A stretch of DNA of 64,000 bases from the NCBI GenBank assembly GCA_036804505.1, contig DAIRSI010000001.1:1-64000 (forward strand), written 5' to 3'. The translations under genes and the position numbers were made by a program. Below are positions 8,663 through 17,917 of this stretch, piece after piece. Source of the stretch: Phocaeicola_A sp036804505 (GTDB lineage Bacteria > Bacteroidota > Bacteroidia > Bacteroidales > Bacteroidaceae). The notes under the pieces are model-generated. The model had not been told where the DNA came from. It worked only from the letters and a program-made list of their open reading frames with translations, and ran no database searches. The stretch's first letter is position 1, and every line of letters begins with the position of its first letter.

Positions 8663-9292
8663 ATGAAAAAAACTTTTCTGCTAATAATTGCCGTGCTTAT
8701 GATATGTTCAGTGTCTTCTGCCAAGCAAGGGCCTGTCAAGGTGAAACTTTTATTAAAAGACAGCACTGTCGTTGAAGGCTTTTTGCGTTCTGAGTTGACC
8801 GATCGTGATACCATTGTAGCCGTCAGTTCTGAAGTCAAAGGGAAGAAATCAAAGTATAGTTTTAACCAAGTGGAACGACTGTTTTTGTTGTCAGATAATG
8901 ATTCCATTAAACCGGTAGAGGTCGTTCCGTTGCGCGTTTTAAGCAGTATGCATAGTGGTAAGGGCAGTATTTCCGATAATCCCAGGATGTTGCTCCTTGC
9001 CTATCAAGGCAAATATGTGAATGGATATATCGGGTACGTTTGGGTTTTCAATAGTGTAGCATGGAACGTAGAACCTTTCGCATATTACAAATTGACCGAT
9101 TCGCAAGTAGCCAGACCCTACTTGAATTTCGGCACTATCTTCCGCAAATCGAAGAGCAAAATGGCGAATTCTTTTGAGGAGTATCCCGAACTTACAAAAG
9201 AATTGGAGAATGGCACTTTGACAACAAAGGCAATTAATGAAGACCCGATGTTGATAGTCAAGGAACTGGATAAGATTTTAGAGAAAAACTAA
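8663..9292 (+). CDS. hypothetical exported protein
   Basis: A 209-residue protein with a clear signal peptide (MKKTFLLIIAVLMICSVSSA, cut after Ala 20). The mature part starts with short beta-rich stretches (VKVKLLLKDSTVVEGFL) and has no Cys, so it is probably a soluble periplasmic protein. I do not recognise a family. It is a single gene with its own -7 element and converges on the FKBP gene. Confidence 0.75.
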   Translation: MKKTFLLIIAVLMICSVSSAKQGPVKVKLLLKDSTVVEGFLRSELTDRDTIVAVSSEVKGKKSKYSFNQVERLFLLSDNDSIKPVEVVPLRVLSSMHSGKGSISDNPRMLLLAYQGKYVNGYIGYVWVFNSVAWNVEPFAYYKLTDSQVARPYLNFGTIFRKSKSKMANSFEEYPELTKELENGTLTTKAINEDPMLIVKELDKILEKN

Positions 9293-9382
9293 TTGCACTT
9301 TTCTCATTAAACAATTTGGCACATCACTCAAATTTAACTCTTGAAAAAGAGCTGAACTCAGCTGTTATCTAACTCCCGACTT

Positions 9383-9781
9383 TCAATCCACATCAAGCAA
9401 TTCAATTTCGAAAATCAATGTGGAACCGCCGGGAATACCAGGTTGTGAGGATCCTCCGTAACCCATTTCAGCTGGAATATAGACTTCCCACTTATCGCCC
9501 ACATACATTTGTTGCATGGCAATCACCCATCCTTCGATTAAATCACGTAGGCGACAAGTCAGAGGAAGACCTCCACGGCTAGAGTCAAACTTCTTTCCGT
9601 CAATAGTCCTACCTGTATAGTGAGCCGTAATTATGCTGCGTTCTGTCGGTTGCTTACCATCAGCGTCGCCCTCTGCCAACACTTTGTAATAAATGCCATT
9701 CGGAAGTGCTTTCACTCCGTTCTCCCGGGCTTTCTCTGCCAGCCAACTTTTGTTGGCCAAAATATATTCTTTTTTTGCCAT
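9383..9781 (-). CDS. FKBP-type peptidyl-prolyl isomerase
   Basis: A 132-residue protein starting MAKKEYILANKSW; the longer frame back to 9844 adds 21 residues without family likeness. The FKBP fold is visible: VxYTGRTIDGKxFDSS-like (AHYTGRTIDGKKFDSS), LIEGWVIAMQQM for the usual VIxGWxExLxxM, then GYGGSSQPGIPGGSTLIFEIELLDV. It catalyses cis-trans isomerisation of Xaa-Pro bonds. There is no signal peptide, so it acts in the cytoplasm. The N-terminal 35 residues resemble the dimerisation helix of FklB/Mip-type FKBPs, though shortened. Confidence 0.92.
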   Translation of the reverse strand: MAKKEYILANKSWLAEKARENGVKALPNGIYYKVLAEGDADGKQPTERSIITAHYTGRTIDGKKFDSSRGGLPLTCRLRDLIEGWVIAMQQMYVGDKWEVYIPAEMGYGGSSQPGIPGGSTLIFEIELLDVD

Positions 9782-9950
9782 AATAATTAAAATCTGTTTA
9801 ACAGAAAAAATCTTTTTATCTCTTTTATCCCCAATATGGGGCATATTCCGAAACTCTTCAAACCTCTGCTCCGCAATAGTTTTTCAAATATGGCCCAAAT
9901 AGTTGAGAAAACCAAATTTCCCGATGATTATTTAAATGTACGGTCATAAC

Positions 9951-10024
9951 CAGACAATCATCTGCTGCATAGCAGACAATTATCTGATATCGGGCAGATG
10001 ATTATCCGCTATGCGGCAGATGAC
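9951..10024. repeat. 22-bp tandem repeat, 3.4 units
   Basis: Units at 9951-9972, 9973-9994 and 9995-10016 plus a partial unit (10017-10024) share CAGAYRATYATC at their start and vary in the rest. The period of 22 bp is about two helical turns. The ends of each unit can pair internally (CAGA/TCTG). It lies in the 630-bp gene-free gap upstream of the FKBP gene. Confidence 0.75.
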
Positions 10025-10089
10025 TTTTCAATCAGAACCTCGTGAAAACTAAACTATTGAAACAATATTTTGATGAAAGTTGGAACAGA

Positions 10090-10193
10090 GTTAGAATGGT
10101 TGGAATGGAGTTAGAATGTATTTTAGTAGCATTCTAACTCATATTCTGCTGATTAATAATGTAATAAATCAAAAAGTTAGAATGGTTAGAATG
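10090..10193. repeat. cluster of the 9-mer GTTRGAATG
   Basis: Direct copies lie at 10090, 10099, 10110, 10176 and 10185, and an inverted copy (CATTCTAAC) at 10130-10138. Two pairs are exactly adjacent. The clustering is far from random and looks like a multi-site binding region or a repeat relic. The rest of the gap to 10417 shows nothing recognisable. Confidence 0.7.
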
Positions 10194-10417
10194 CTTTTAT
10201 AAAAAAATTCCTGAGTAGATTTTTTCTTTCAAATCAATTCTCGGTACACAAAATCATTTTATACCGTTAAGACTTCATTCATAAGCATTTACATAATGCA
10301 ATTGGGACTCAACCGTAAGAATGATGCAAGCATGCAAGCCGTTTTCGGTTTTCGGCTCGGAGAAAATTCTGAGAGTTTAGTTCATTTATGTCATCAGGGC
10401 AACACTTCTACTGTCTA

Positions 10418-11056
10418 TCAGTTTTCATTTCTTTTATCAATGATTTTATAGTCTTTAAACTGCTGGAAAGGGAAGACGAAAACCTGGTCATTGATATTGC
10501 CACTTCTAAAATCGGAGATTTTCACTGTCGTCCAAAAGAAAGCCACTTTAATTCGCAGGCTGATAGGATTATACGTCTTTCTCTCTATAAGTCCTTCCAC
10601 TTCACGGATACCCATAAACCTCGCATTTTTCAACTTCATTCTCAACAAGAACCCCTCCTTTGCCGGACTCCAACTATATTCAAAATCATTCAAATTGAAC
10701 TTGAACTTGGACAAATATTTGTCTTTTTTATCGGAATCCGCTTTATAAATTTCGACCTTTTTTAATTTCTTATCCACCATATAGGCAGTTACCCCGTCGT
10801 TCCATGAGGCGTACCGTTCCTCACCATACCTCATTTTCTTTCCTTTATAACAGATATCGCCGGACGTCTTATAGATACCTATGATATTCACATTGTAATG
10901 CAACATAGAGCCCTCAGGGCCGAACACCATCTGATATGTGCGGTTAAATATACTGCAAGCTTCTTTTGAATTGTCGGAATCAAGCGTGCCGGCACTCATA
11001 TATTGTATTAGAAAGAGTGATAATATAAATACTACCCGAGCCTTTGAATTTTTCAT
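10418..11056 (-). CDS. hypothetical exported protein, LolA/DUF3108-like
   Basis: A 212-residue protein with a signal peptide (MKNSKARVVFILSLFLIQYMSAG). The mature part is beta-rich: a short lead, repeated strands such as SGDICYKGKKMRYGEERYASWNDG, then FKFNLNDFEYSWSP. The order of amphipathic strands recalls the open barrel of LolA-type lipoprotein carriers, but similarity is only in pattern. It is probably periplasmic. A TATATTTG -7 element lies at 11083-11090 on the same strand. The function is not assigned. Confidence 0.7.
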   Translation of the reverse strand: MKNSKARVVFILSLFLIQYMSAGTLDSDNSKEACSIFNRTYQMVFGPEGSMLHYNVNIIGIYKTSGDICYKGKKMRYGEERYASWNDGVTAYMVDKKLKKVEIYKADSDKKDKYLSKFKFNLNDFEYSWSPAKEGFLLRMKLKNARFMGIREVEGLIERKTYNPISLRIKVAFFWTTVKISDFRSGNINDQVFVFPFQQFKDYKIIDKRNEN

Positions 11057-11082
11057 CGTTATAATGTTTTTTCATCGAATGT

Positions 11083-11090
11083 CAAATATA
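11083..11090 (-). promoter_or_regulatory. -7 element
   Basis: TATATTTG on the - strand, 27 bases upstream of the start at 11056. Confidence 0.5.
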
Positions 11091-11215
11091 AGAAATATAT
11101 TTGAATCATCACTCGTAGTACTGGAAATAAAAATGTTTATTAGGATTATCAGGAACGTGATGCCAATGTACCATTCTCCTTTCAAAGAGAATGTTCCCGA
11201 ATATTTCCCGATATT

Positions 11216-12124
11216 CTATTGTATTTTACTGATTATACCGTTTGTGTCCCTTTCCCTAAATTCCAAGGGAAGACAACCGACCTGTTTCTTGAAGAATTTC
11301 ACGAAATATGACGGATCTTCAAAACCCAACTGGTAGGCCACCTCTTTCACTCTCAAACTCGTATGTTTCAACATGCGCTTAGACTCAAGAATAATGCGAT
11401 TGTCAATCATCTGCAGGGGTGTGATATGTGCTACCTCCATCACATTGTTATATAAGGTTCTTGTCGTGATATTCATATAAAGGGCATATTCCTTGGCTGT
11501 ATGAATATGGCGATAATGGTTCTCAATCATCTGGCGAAACTTGACAAAAGTACGATGGGTGCTGTTGTTAGGCTGCAGCTGTATATTACTCTCACGGGTT
11601 CCCATTCGCTGTATCTGAATAAGGAACAATTTAATCAGATGGTTCAGATATTCAGAATGGGCAAAATCATTCTTATGGGTGAGCTCTTCTTGTATCTCCT
11701 CTACAATACTTGACAGAAACCGGGCACATGCATCACAAACCTTAAAGCAAGGCTTGGCATCAAAAGCATTGAAGATATTGTATTTCAAGAATACGTTGTC
11801 GTTTTGCCTTTCATCAGATAGAAAACGTCCGTTGAAATGAATGATAATTCCATCGAAACGTGAGTTTTCATCAAACCAATGAATCTGTCCGGGAGAGACG
11901 AAAAATAACATATTATCTTCTATCGGATATTCATGGAAATCAACATAATGCCTGCCAACTCCTTTGATGAACCACACTATCTGATAGAAATTGTGGATGT
12001 GAGGATGAAAGGGATGGTCACGGTTAGCATCAAAGAACTGCGGCATTTTTTCAAGTTCAAAATCATCATTCGGAGATTCTCCGGATATGACATGACTGCG
12101 TGGTGGATAATCAGGCATATTCAT
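11216..12124 (-). CDS. AraC family transcriptional regulator
   Basis: About 302 residues. The N-terminal cupin is recognisable from HPFHPHIHNFYQIVWFIKG and the later SPGQIHWFD. The C-terminal AraC double HTH includes VKEVAYQLGFEDPSYFVKFFKKQVGCLPLEFR. The ATG at 12133 overlaps a -7 element (12131-12138), so a start at 12124 or 12118 is preferred. It is divergent from the EamA exporter gene across 185 bases and may regulate it; the ligand is unknown. Confidence 0.9.
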   Translation of the reverse strand: MNMPDYPPRSHVISGESPNDDFELEKMPQFFDANRDHPFHPHIHNFYQIVWFIKGVGRHYVDFHEYPIEDNMLFFVSPGQIHWFDENSRFDGIIIHFNGRFLSDERQNDNVFLKYNIFNAFDAKPCFKVCDACARFLSSIVEEIQEELTHKNDFAHSEYLNHLIKLFLIQIQRMGTRESNIQLQPNNSTHRTFVKFRQMIENHYRHIHTAKEYALYMNITTRTLYNNVMEVAHITPLQMIDNRIILESKRMLKHTSLRVKEVAYQLGFEDPSYFVKFFKKQVGCLPLEFRERDTNGIISKIQ

Positions 12125-12130
12125 GATGAG

Positions 12131-12138
12131 CAAAGGTA
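12131..12138 (-). promoter_or_regulatory. -7 element of the AraC gene
   Basis: TACCTTTG on the - strand, immediately before the likely start codon, which implies a very short or absent leader. Confidence 0.5.
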
Positions 12139-12267
12139 ACGTATAATATTGTAATATTGAGAAATATCCCGGATTATTTGAGGAAAATCAAGGTACAAAA
12201 GAAACAAGATTCCTTATTTTACCATATTTATTCCTTTTTGTACAACGGCTTATTCACCGGATAACAA

Positions 12268-12275
12268 TACTTTTG
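12268..12275 (+). promoter_or_regulatory. -7 element of the EamA exporter gene
   Basis: TACTTTTG lies 35 bases upstream of the start at 12310. Confidence 0.5.
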
Positions 12276-12309
12276 CAGCCGGTATCAAATAATAATATTA
12301 TAGTCCACC

Positions 12310-13221
12310 ATGATACAAATGAAAAATCATCAGAATCTGAAAGCTCATTTATGCATGTTCTGCGCATGTATTTTCTGGGGACTGCTCTCACCCCTGGGAA
12401 AAGACGCCATGCTGCATGGAATCGACAGTGTCAATCTTATTTCGTTCCGTGTTCTCGGAACTTGTATTGTTTTTTGGATTGCATCACTTTTTGTAAAAAG
12501 GGAACCAGTACCGTTGAAGGATAAGTTTCATTTTGCGTGGGCAGCCATTTTAGGTCTTATTCTCAACCAATGTTTATTTATGGTAGGATTACAACTCACA
12601 TCTCCCGCAAACGCCAGCATTGAAACGACAGCCACACCTATTATCACTTTGATTCTCTCCTTTCTGATAATAAAAGAACCGGTAAGCTGGAAAAAACTTT
12701 TTGGAATCTGCGTCGGTTGTCTGGGAGCTATCATTCTCATCACAACCAGTGTAAAGTCAAATAACGGCAAGGTAGGAAACATTTGGGGAGATCTTATTGT
12801 AATCAGTTCACAGACATTCTATGCCCTCTTCCTTATTCTGTTTACCAATTTTACTAAGAAGTATAGTGTCTTTACGGCAAACAAATGGTTGTTTCTGTGG
12901 GGAACAGTCCTTATTTGGCCATTTACTTTCTGGCACGTATTTCATACCGACTTTATGGCAATTACCACAACAGCATGGCTGGAGACTGGCTTTGTCATTA
13001 TTTTCGGGACGTTCCTTGGCTACCTCATCATCATAAAAGCACTGAAAACACTCTCCCCTACCATCGTGAGTATCTACAACTACGTGCAGCCTATTGTAGC
13101 CGTTGTAGTAAGTATATTAATGGGTATCGGCATATTTAAGTGGAGCCAGGGTCTGGCCATTCTTCTCGTTTTTTCAGGCGTATGGCTGATAGGTAGAGAA
13201 AATGAAAAGCGAGGCAAATGA
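12310..13221 (+). CDS. EamA/DMT-family transporter
   Basis: A 303-residue inner-membrane protein with about ten hydrophobic segments arranged as two EamA repeats (about 12-145 and 160-295). The first begins CMFCACIFWGLLSPLGK, the typical EamA opening; the second ends PIVAVVVSILMG...GLAILLVFSGVWLIGR. Members export or take up metabolites such as amino acids and nucleosides. An alternative start at 12319 (MKNHQN) is possible. It is divergent from an AraC gene and converges on the RND outer-membrane factor. Confidence 0.9.
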   Translation: MIQMKNHQNLKAHLCMFCACIFWGLLSPLGKDAMLHGIDSVNLISFRVLGTCIVFWIASLFVKREPVPLKDKFHFAWAAILGLILNQCLFMVGLQLTSPANASIETTATPIITLILSFLIIKEPVSWKKLFGICVGCLGAIILITTSVKSNNGKVGNIWGDLIVISSQTFYALFLILFTNFTKKYSVFTANKWLFLWGTVLIWPFTFWHVFHTDFMAITTTAWLETGFVIIFGTFLGYLIIIKALKTLSPTIVSIYNYVQPIVAVVVSILMGIGIFKWSQGLAILLVFSGVWLIGRENEKRGK

Positions 13222-13278
13222 ACGCAGTATTTATATAAAAGATATCTGCAGAAAGAGAGCCGAAACAGATAGATTCAT

Positions 13279-14748
13279 CTATTCTTTCCCTACATCCTTT
13301 GCAGATTCCGAAGCATCCTGCCCTCCTCCCAAACTACGATATACATCAACCATACCGGAAAGTTGCTGCTCTTTGGCTTCCAGAAGTTCCATCTTTGCAT
13401 CCAAGGCATCACGCTGATCCATCAAAACATCAAGATAAGTGCAACGGTTGTTCATGTACAACTGACGGGCGACGTTTATCGACTGATCGAGCTTATGAGC
13501 CTCTTCTTCTTTCAGCTGATAGTACTGGTCGAGGTTTTTAATCTTCGACATCAAGGTGCATACTTCCGAATAAGCCGTAAGCAAAGTCTTGTCATATTCA
13601 TACAGAGCCTGAATTTGCTGGGCATCTGCCGCCTGAAAGTTGGCTTGAATGGCTTTGCGGTTGATAAGAGGTCCCGAAAGTCCACCGAGCACACTGAATG
13701 CCAACGATTTGGGTATCCGGGTAAGATAGGTAGGGTTGAAAGCATCCAATCCCAATGTCGCCGAGATATTGAGTGAAGGAAGAAACTCCTTGCGTGCAGC
13801 TTTTACATTCCATTTAGCTGCAGCCAATTCATGCTCTGCCTGCCGGATATCGGGCCTGTTATAGAGCAATTCCGAAGGAATGCCGGTCATGACACTTTGC
13901 AGGCTGGAAGAAAGGAAAGTCGATTTATCACGCTGGATAGCTGTAGGATAACGGCCAAGTAACAAATTAAGATTATTCTCGCTTTCTGTAATTTCTTGTC
14001 GCAAAGTGAACTCTTCGGAACGTGCCTTGGCCAGTTCCGCTTCGAACTTCTCGACGGCCAACTCTGTATCTGCATCTGCCATTTTCTGGATTTTGGCTAT
14101 ATCCACAGCTTTCCTCTGCAAATCAATGTACTGGTGTATCACATCCAGTTTATTGTCTAAGGCAAGCAGATGGTAATAGTTACCCGCTACTTGTGAAATG
14201 AGTGAAGATAATACGGCATTGCGACCTTCAACTGTAGCCAGATAGTGTTCCACCGCAGCACGTTTCCCTGAACTCAATTTGTGCCACAAGTCCACTTCCC
14301 AATCCACTGAAGTTCCAAGCCGAAAATCCATCAACGGATCGGGTGTAGCCTTTCCCGGCTTAATCTCCGTAGTGGCATTTCCTGCTCCTTCACTGGTGTA
14401 GCGACCGGCCTTTGAAACACCCACACCGCCTCCTGCTGAAACAATAGGAATCAACTGCCCTTCCTGATAAAGCACATTGCTCTTTGCCATGGCTATCTGC
14501 TGAAGGGTAATCCGGAGATCCTGATTATTGGTCAATGCCGTATCTATGAGAGATATTAAAGAAGGATCGGTAAAAAACTGCCGCCATGGGGTAGCAACAG
14601 AAGTCTCTCCTGTCACACTGTCCTGCGGGAAGCGGGAAGGCAATTGAGCCTTCACGCGATCAGTCATGCTGGTAGCCTGCGGAGTCTTGCAACCGGTGAT
14701 GACCAGTGCCAGCATGACCATTATATATGGAATGTATTTTCTTTTCAT
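13279..14748 (-). CDS. TolC/NodT-type outer-membrane efflux factor
   Basis: A 489-residue lipoprotein (lipobox VITGC, Cys 20) of the RND outer-membrane factor family. It has two repeated coiled-coil/strand halves with typical TolC phrases: ALTNNQDLRITLQQIAMAKSN near residue 85, LLYNRPDIRQAEHELAAAKWNVKAAR near residue 300, and ARQLYMNNRCTYLDVL near residue 440. It forms the outer-membrane channel of the tripartite pump. It is the last gene of the operon; its start overlaps the pump stop by 4 bases. Confidence 0.95.
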   Translation of the reverse strand: MKRKYIPYIMVMLALVITGCKTPQATSMTDRVKAQLPSRFPQDSVTGETSVATPWRQFFTDPSLISLIDTALTNNQDLRITLQQIAMAKSNVLYQEGQLIPIVSAGGGVGVSKAGRYTSEGAGNATTEIKPGKATPDPLMDFRLGTSVDWEVDLWHKLSSGKRAAVEHYLATVEGRNAVLSSLISQVAGNYYHLLALDNKLDVIHQYIDLQRKAVDIAKIQKMADADTELAVEKFEAELAKARSEEFTLRQEITESENNLNLLLGRYPTAIQRDKSTFLSSSLQSVMTGIPSELLYNRPDIRQAEHELAAAKWNVKAARKEFLPSLNISATLGLDAFNPTYLTRIPKSLAFSVLGGLSGPLINRKAIQANFQAADAQQIQALYEYDKTLLTAYSEVCTLMSKIKNLDQYYQLKEEEAHKLDQSINVARQLYMNNRCTYLDVLMDQRDALDAKMELLEAKEQQLSGMVDVYRSLGGGQDASESAKDVGKE

Positions 14749-17700
14749 TTCTTATACTTTAAGTCCTTTTTTTCAGTCAATGGTTTGTTACGCTGATATT
14801 TCACCATCTTCACTTTCTCGGCCATCGTTCCGAAGATATAATAGAGTCCGGGAATGAGGATAAGTCCAAAGAATGTACCAAACAGCATGCCACCTACTGC
14901 TGCATTGCCGATGGTACGATTACCCACAGCTCCTGCTCCGGTAGCTACCACCAGAGGAAGAAGACCGGCAATAAAAGCAAAAGAGGTCATCAGGATTGGA
15001 CGGAATCGTGCAATGGCACCTTCTATGGCTGCCTGACGGACATCCATCCCCAGATTTCTGCGCTGTACAGAATATTCCACCATCAGCACGGCATTTTTGC
15101 CTAGCAATCCTATCAGCATCACCATCGCTACTTGTGCATAGATATTATTCTCCAGACCCATGATTTTCAATAAAATAAAAGCACCGCAAATTCCTGCCGG
15201 CAAGAAAGCAATGATAGGAAACGGAAGAAGGAAATTCTCGTATTGTGCGGAAAGAATAAGGTACACGAAAACCAGACAGACAATAAATATCAGTATCGCC
15301 TGATTTCCCTGATCGACTTCATCTTTGGAGATACCTGCCCAGTCATAGTCAAAGCCATGCGGCAGACTCTGTTCGGCCACCTGTTCAATAGCCTTGATTG
15401 CCTGACCGCTGCTGTATCCCGGAGCAGATGATCCGCTCACCTCGGCAGAGTTATAAAGATTGTGGCGCGTAATTTCACTCATGCCATAAACTTTCTGCAA
15501 CTGCATAAAGTCGGCATAAGGTACCATATCACCTTTATCATTCTTGATGGTGAGTCCCATCAGATCTTCCGGAAACGCACGATACTGAGGACTAGCTTGT
15601 ACGATGACCTTATAAGGCTTGCCAAAACGGATGAATCCTGTTTCATAGTCAGATCCAATCATGGTTGACAGGTTATCCATGGCCGTACCTATAGTGACCC
15701 CTTTCTGCTCAGCAATTTCGTTGTTCACACGCAGCATATATTGCGGATAACTAGCTGAATAAAAAGTAAAAGACGAACCAATCTCCGGTCTTTTGTTCAA
15801 CTCTTTGACGAAGTCCTTGCTCACCTTCTCCATCTGGTGGTAATCATTATTACCGGTTTTATCGAGCAAGCGGAGTTCAAATCCTGAAGCGGCGCCATAA
15901 CCCGGTATTGAAGGCGGTTGGAAGAATTCAATGTCGGCATCGGTTATTGTCCGGCTTTTCTTCTGCAAATCATCAATAATTTCCTTAGCCGAATGTTTAC
16001 GGTCTTTCCATGATTTCAGATTAATCAGGCAAGAACCGGAATTGGCGCTGGTACCCTCAGAAAGAATCTCATAACCGGCCAAAGAAGAAACACTTTCCAC
16101 TCCCTCTTCGTTTCGGGCGATGTTAAGCAACTCATAAGCCACTTTGTTGGTTCTTTCTATTGTTGATCCCGGTGGCGTCTCTATGACAGCATATATCATG
16201 CCCTGATCTTCTTCAGGGATGAAGCCCGAAGGAAGAAAATTGCTCACAAAAAAGGCTATGACACAAAGTACCAGAAGCAAAGGCAACGTAACGAATTTAT
16301 TCGAAATGGTGCGTTCCAATACTTTGCGGTAACCGCCGATACCTTTATTAAAACCGGCATTGAATTTATCCAATAATTTGTGCAACCAGGATTTCTTCAT
16401 ATGCTTTTCCTGTTCCCTAGTCAGTATCAATGCACACAGCGCCGGGGTGAGTGTCAATGCCACGAAACCTGAAAGGATGATACTTGATGCCATGGTAATG
16501 GAGAACTGGCGATAGAACATGCCTTCCGGTCCGCCCATAAAGGCAACGGGAATAAATACTGACGCCATGACTAGTGTTATGGCGATGATGGCACCGCTTA
16601 TCTCCTTCATAGCTGCTTCTGTAGCTTCAAGTGGTGACAAATTATCATTGAACATTTTCACATTCACAGCTTCAATCACCACGATAGCATTATCTACCAC
16701 AATACCGATAGCCATTACAAGGGCAAAAAGCGATATCATATTGAGTGTGATGCCAAAAGCCAGCATCACCGCCAAACTGCCTACGAGTGACACCGGTATG
16801 GCCAAGCATGGAATAATGGCCGAACGCCAATCACCTAAAAAGATAAAGACCACTATGGCGACCAGAAAGAAAGCCTCAACAAGCGTATGGATAACCTTTT
16901 CTATGGATGCATCCAGAAAACGGCTGATGTCATAGCTCACCTCATAATGCATGCCCTTAGGCATATTCTTCTGAAGCCGTGTCATTGTTTTCTTCACGTT
17001 CTGAATGACATCACGGGCATTGGAACCGTATGCCTGTTTCAGCGTGATAGCCGCAGAGGGATGACCGTTCAGAGTGGAATAGATATCATACATCTCACTG
17101 CCGAAATCTATGTCGGCAACATCTTTCAAGCGAACAAACTGCCCATTGGAGTTGGACTTCAAGATGATATTGCCATATTCTTCAGGTGTTGTATATCGGC
17201 CGGGATACTTCAATACATATTCGAAACTTTCCGGACGCTTTCCCGAACTCTCACCCAATTTACCGGGCGAAGCTTCTATGCTTTGACTCTCCAAAGCCTG
17301 ATTCACATCATCTGCCGACAGATTGTAAGCAGTGAGTTTATCGGGCTTGAGCCAAATTCTCATGGCATAGTTACGCGTACCAAGGATATCCAGATCACCC
17401 ACACCGTCCACACGTTGCAATTCCGGTGATATGTTGATATCAGCATAGTTGAACAAGAATTTCTGGTCTGCCTTCGGATCATCGCTGTAAAGGTTGATAT
17501 ACATCAGGATATTCGGTTCCTCACGGGAAATCTTTACTCCCTCACGCACAACAGCTGCAGGAAGTTTGTTCGTAGCAGCCGATACTCGGTTCTGCACATT
17601 GATGGCATCCACATTCGGATCAGTACCCAACTTGAACACGACATTGATTTCTCCTTCTCCGTCATTGCCGGCATTGGATTCAATATATTTCATGCCCGGC

Positions 17701-17915
17701 ACACCGTTTAATACCTGTTCCAATGGAATAACCACAGACTTAATCAACAGTTCATTATTAGCTCCCGGATAGTTGGCCACCACATTCACCTTAGGAGGCG
17801 AAATAGACGGATATTGAGTGATTGGCAGATTGAAAAGTGACAATACTCCAATAAAAACAATAAGAAGGGAGACGACGATTGAAAGAACCGGTCGGCGAAT
17901 AAATATCTTGAACAT
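14745..17915 (-). CDS. HAE1-type RND multidrug efflux pump
   Basis: A 1056-residue AcrB/MexB-type inner-membrane pump with 12 membrane helices in two halves. It expels hydrophobic compounds using the proton gradient. In helix 4 the relay reads VDN: D408 is kept, but residue 409 is Asn where AcrB has its second Asp (D408). K940 (GLLGKNAVLMVE) is conserved. The GFIPEEDQG motif of the porter domain is present. The start is 2 bases beyond the adaptor stop, and its stop overlaps the TolC-type gene. Confidence 0.96.
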   Translation of the reverse strand: MFKIFIRRPVLSIVVSLLIVFIGVLSLFNLPITQYPSISPPKVNVVANYPGANNELLIKSVVIPLEQVLNGVPGMKYIESNAGNDGEGEINVVFKLGTDPNVDAINVQNRVSAATNKLPAAVVREGVKISREEPNILMYINLYSDDPKADQKFLFNYADINISPELQRVDGVGDLDILGTRNYAMRIWLKPDKLTAYNLSADDVNQALESQSIEASPGKLGESSGKRPESFEYVLKYPGRYTTPEEYGNIILKSNSNGQFVRLKDVADIDFGSEMYDIYSTLNGHPSAAITLKQAYGSNARDVIQNVKKTMTRLQKNMPKGMHYEVSYDISRFLDASIEKVIHTLVEAFFLVAIVVFIFLGDWRSAIIPCLAIPVSLVGSLAVMLAFGITLNMISLFALVMAIGIVVDNAIVVIEAVNVKMFNDNLSPLEATEAAMKEISGAIIAITLVMASVFIPVAFMGGPEGMFYRQFSITMASSIILSGFVALTLTPALCALILTREQEKHMKKSWLHKLLDKFNAGFNKGIGGYRKVLERTISNKFVTLPLLLVLCVIAFFVSNFLPSGFIPEEDQGMIYAVIETPPGSTIERTNKVAYELLNIARNEEGVESVSSLAGYEILSEGTSANSGSCLINLKSWKDRKHSAKEIIDDLQKKSRTITDADIEFFQPPSIPGYGAASGFELRLLDKTGNNDYHQMEKVSKDFVKELNKRPEIGSSFTFYSASYPQYMLRVNNEIAEQKGVTIGTAMDNLSTMIGSDYETGFIRFGKPYKVIVQASPQYRAFPEDLMGLTIKNDKGDMVPYADFMQLQKVYGMSEITRHNLYNSAEVSGSSAPGYSSGQAIKAIEQVAEQSLPHGFDYDWAGISKDEVDQGNQAILIFIVCLVFVYLILSAQYENFLLPFPIIAFLPAGICGAFILLKIMGLENNIYAQVAMVMLIGLLGKNAVLMVEYSVQRRNLGMDVRQAAIEGAIARFRPILMTSFAFIAGLLPLVVATGAGAVGNRTIGNAAVGGMLFGTFFGLILIPGLYYIFGTMAEKVKMVKYQRNKPLTEKKDLKYKK

Positions 17916-17917
17916 CT

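Noticed and set aside
9829..9844. CCCCAATATGGGG palindrome upstream of the FKBP gene
   Set aside because: Short and single; too little to call an operator.
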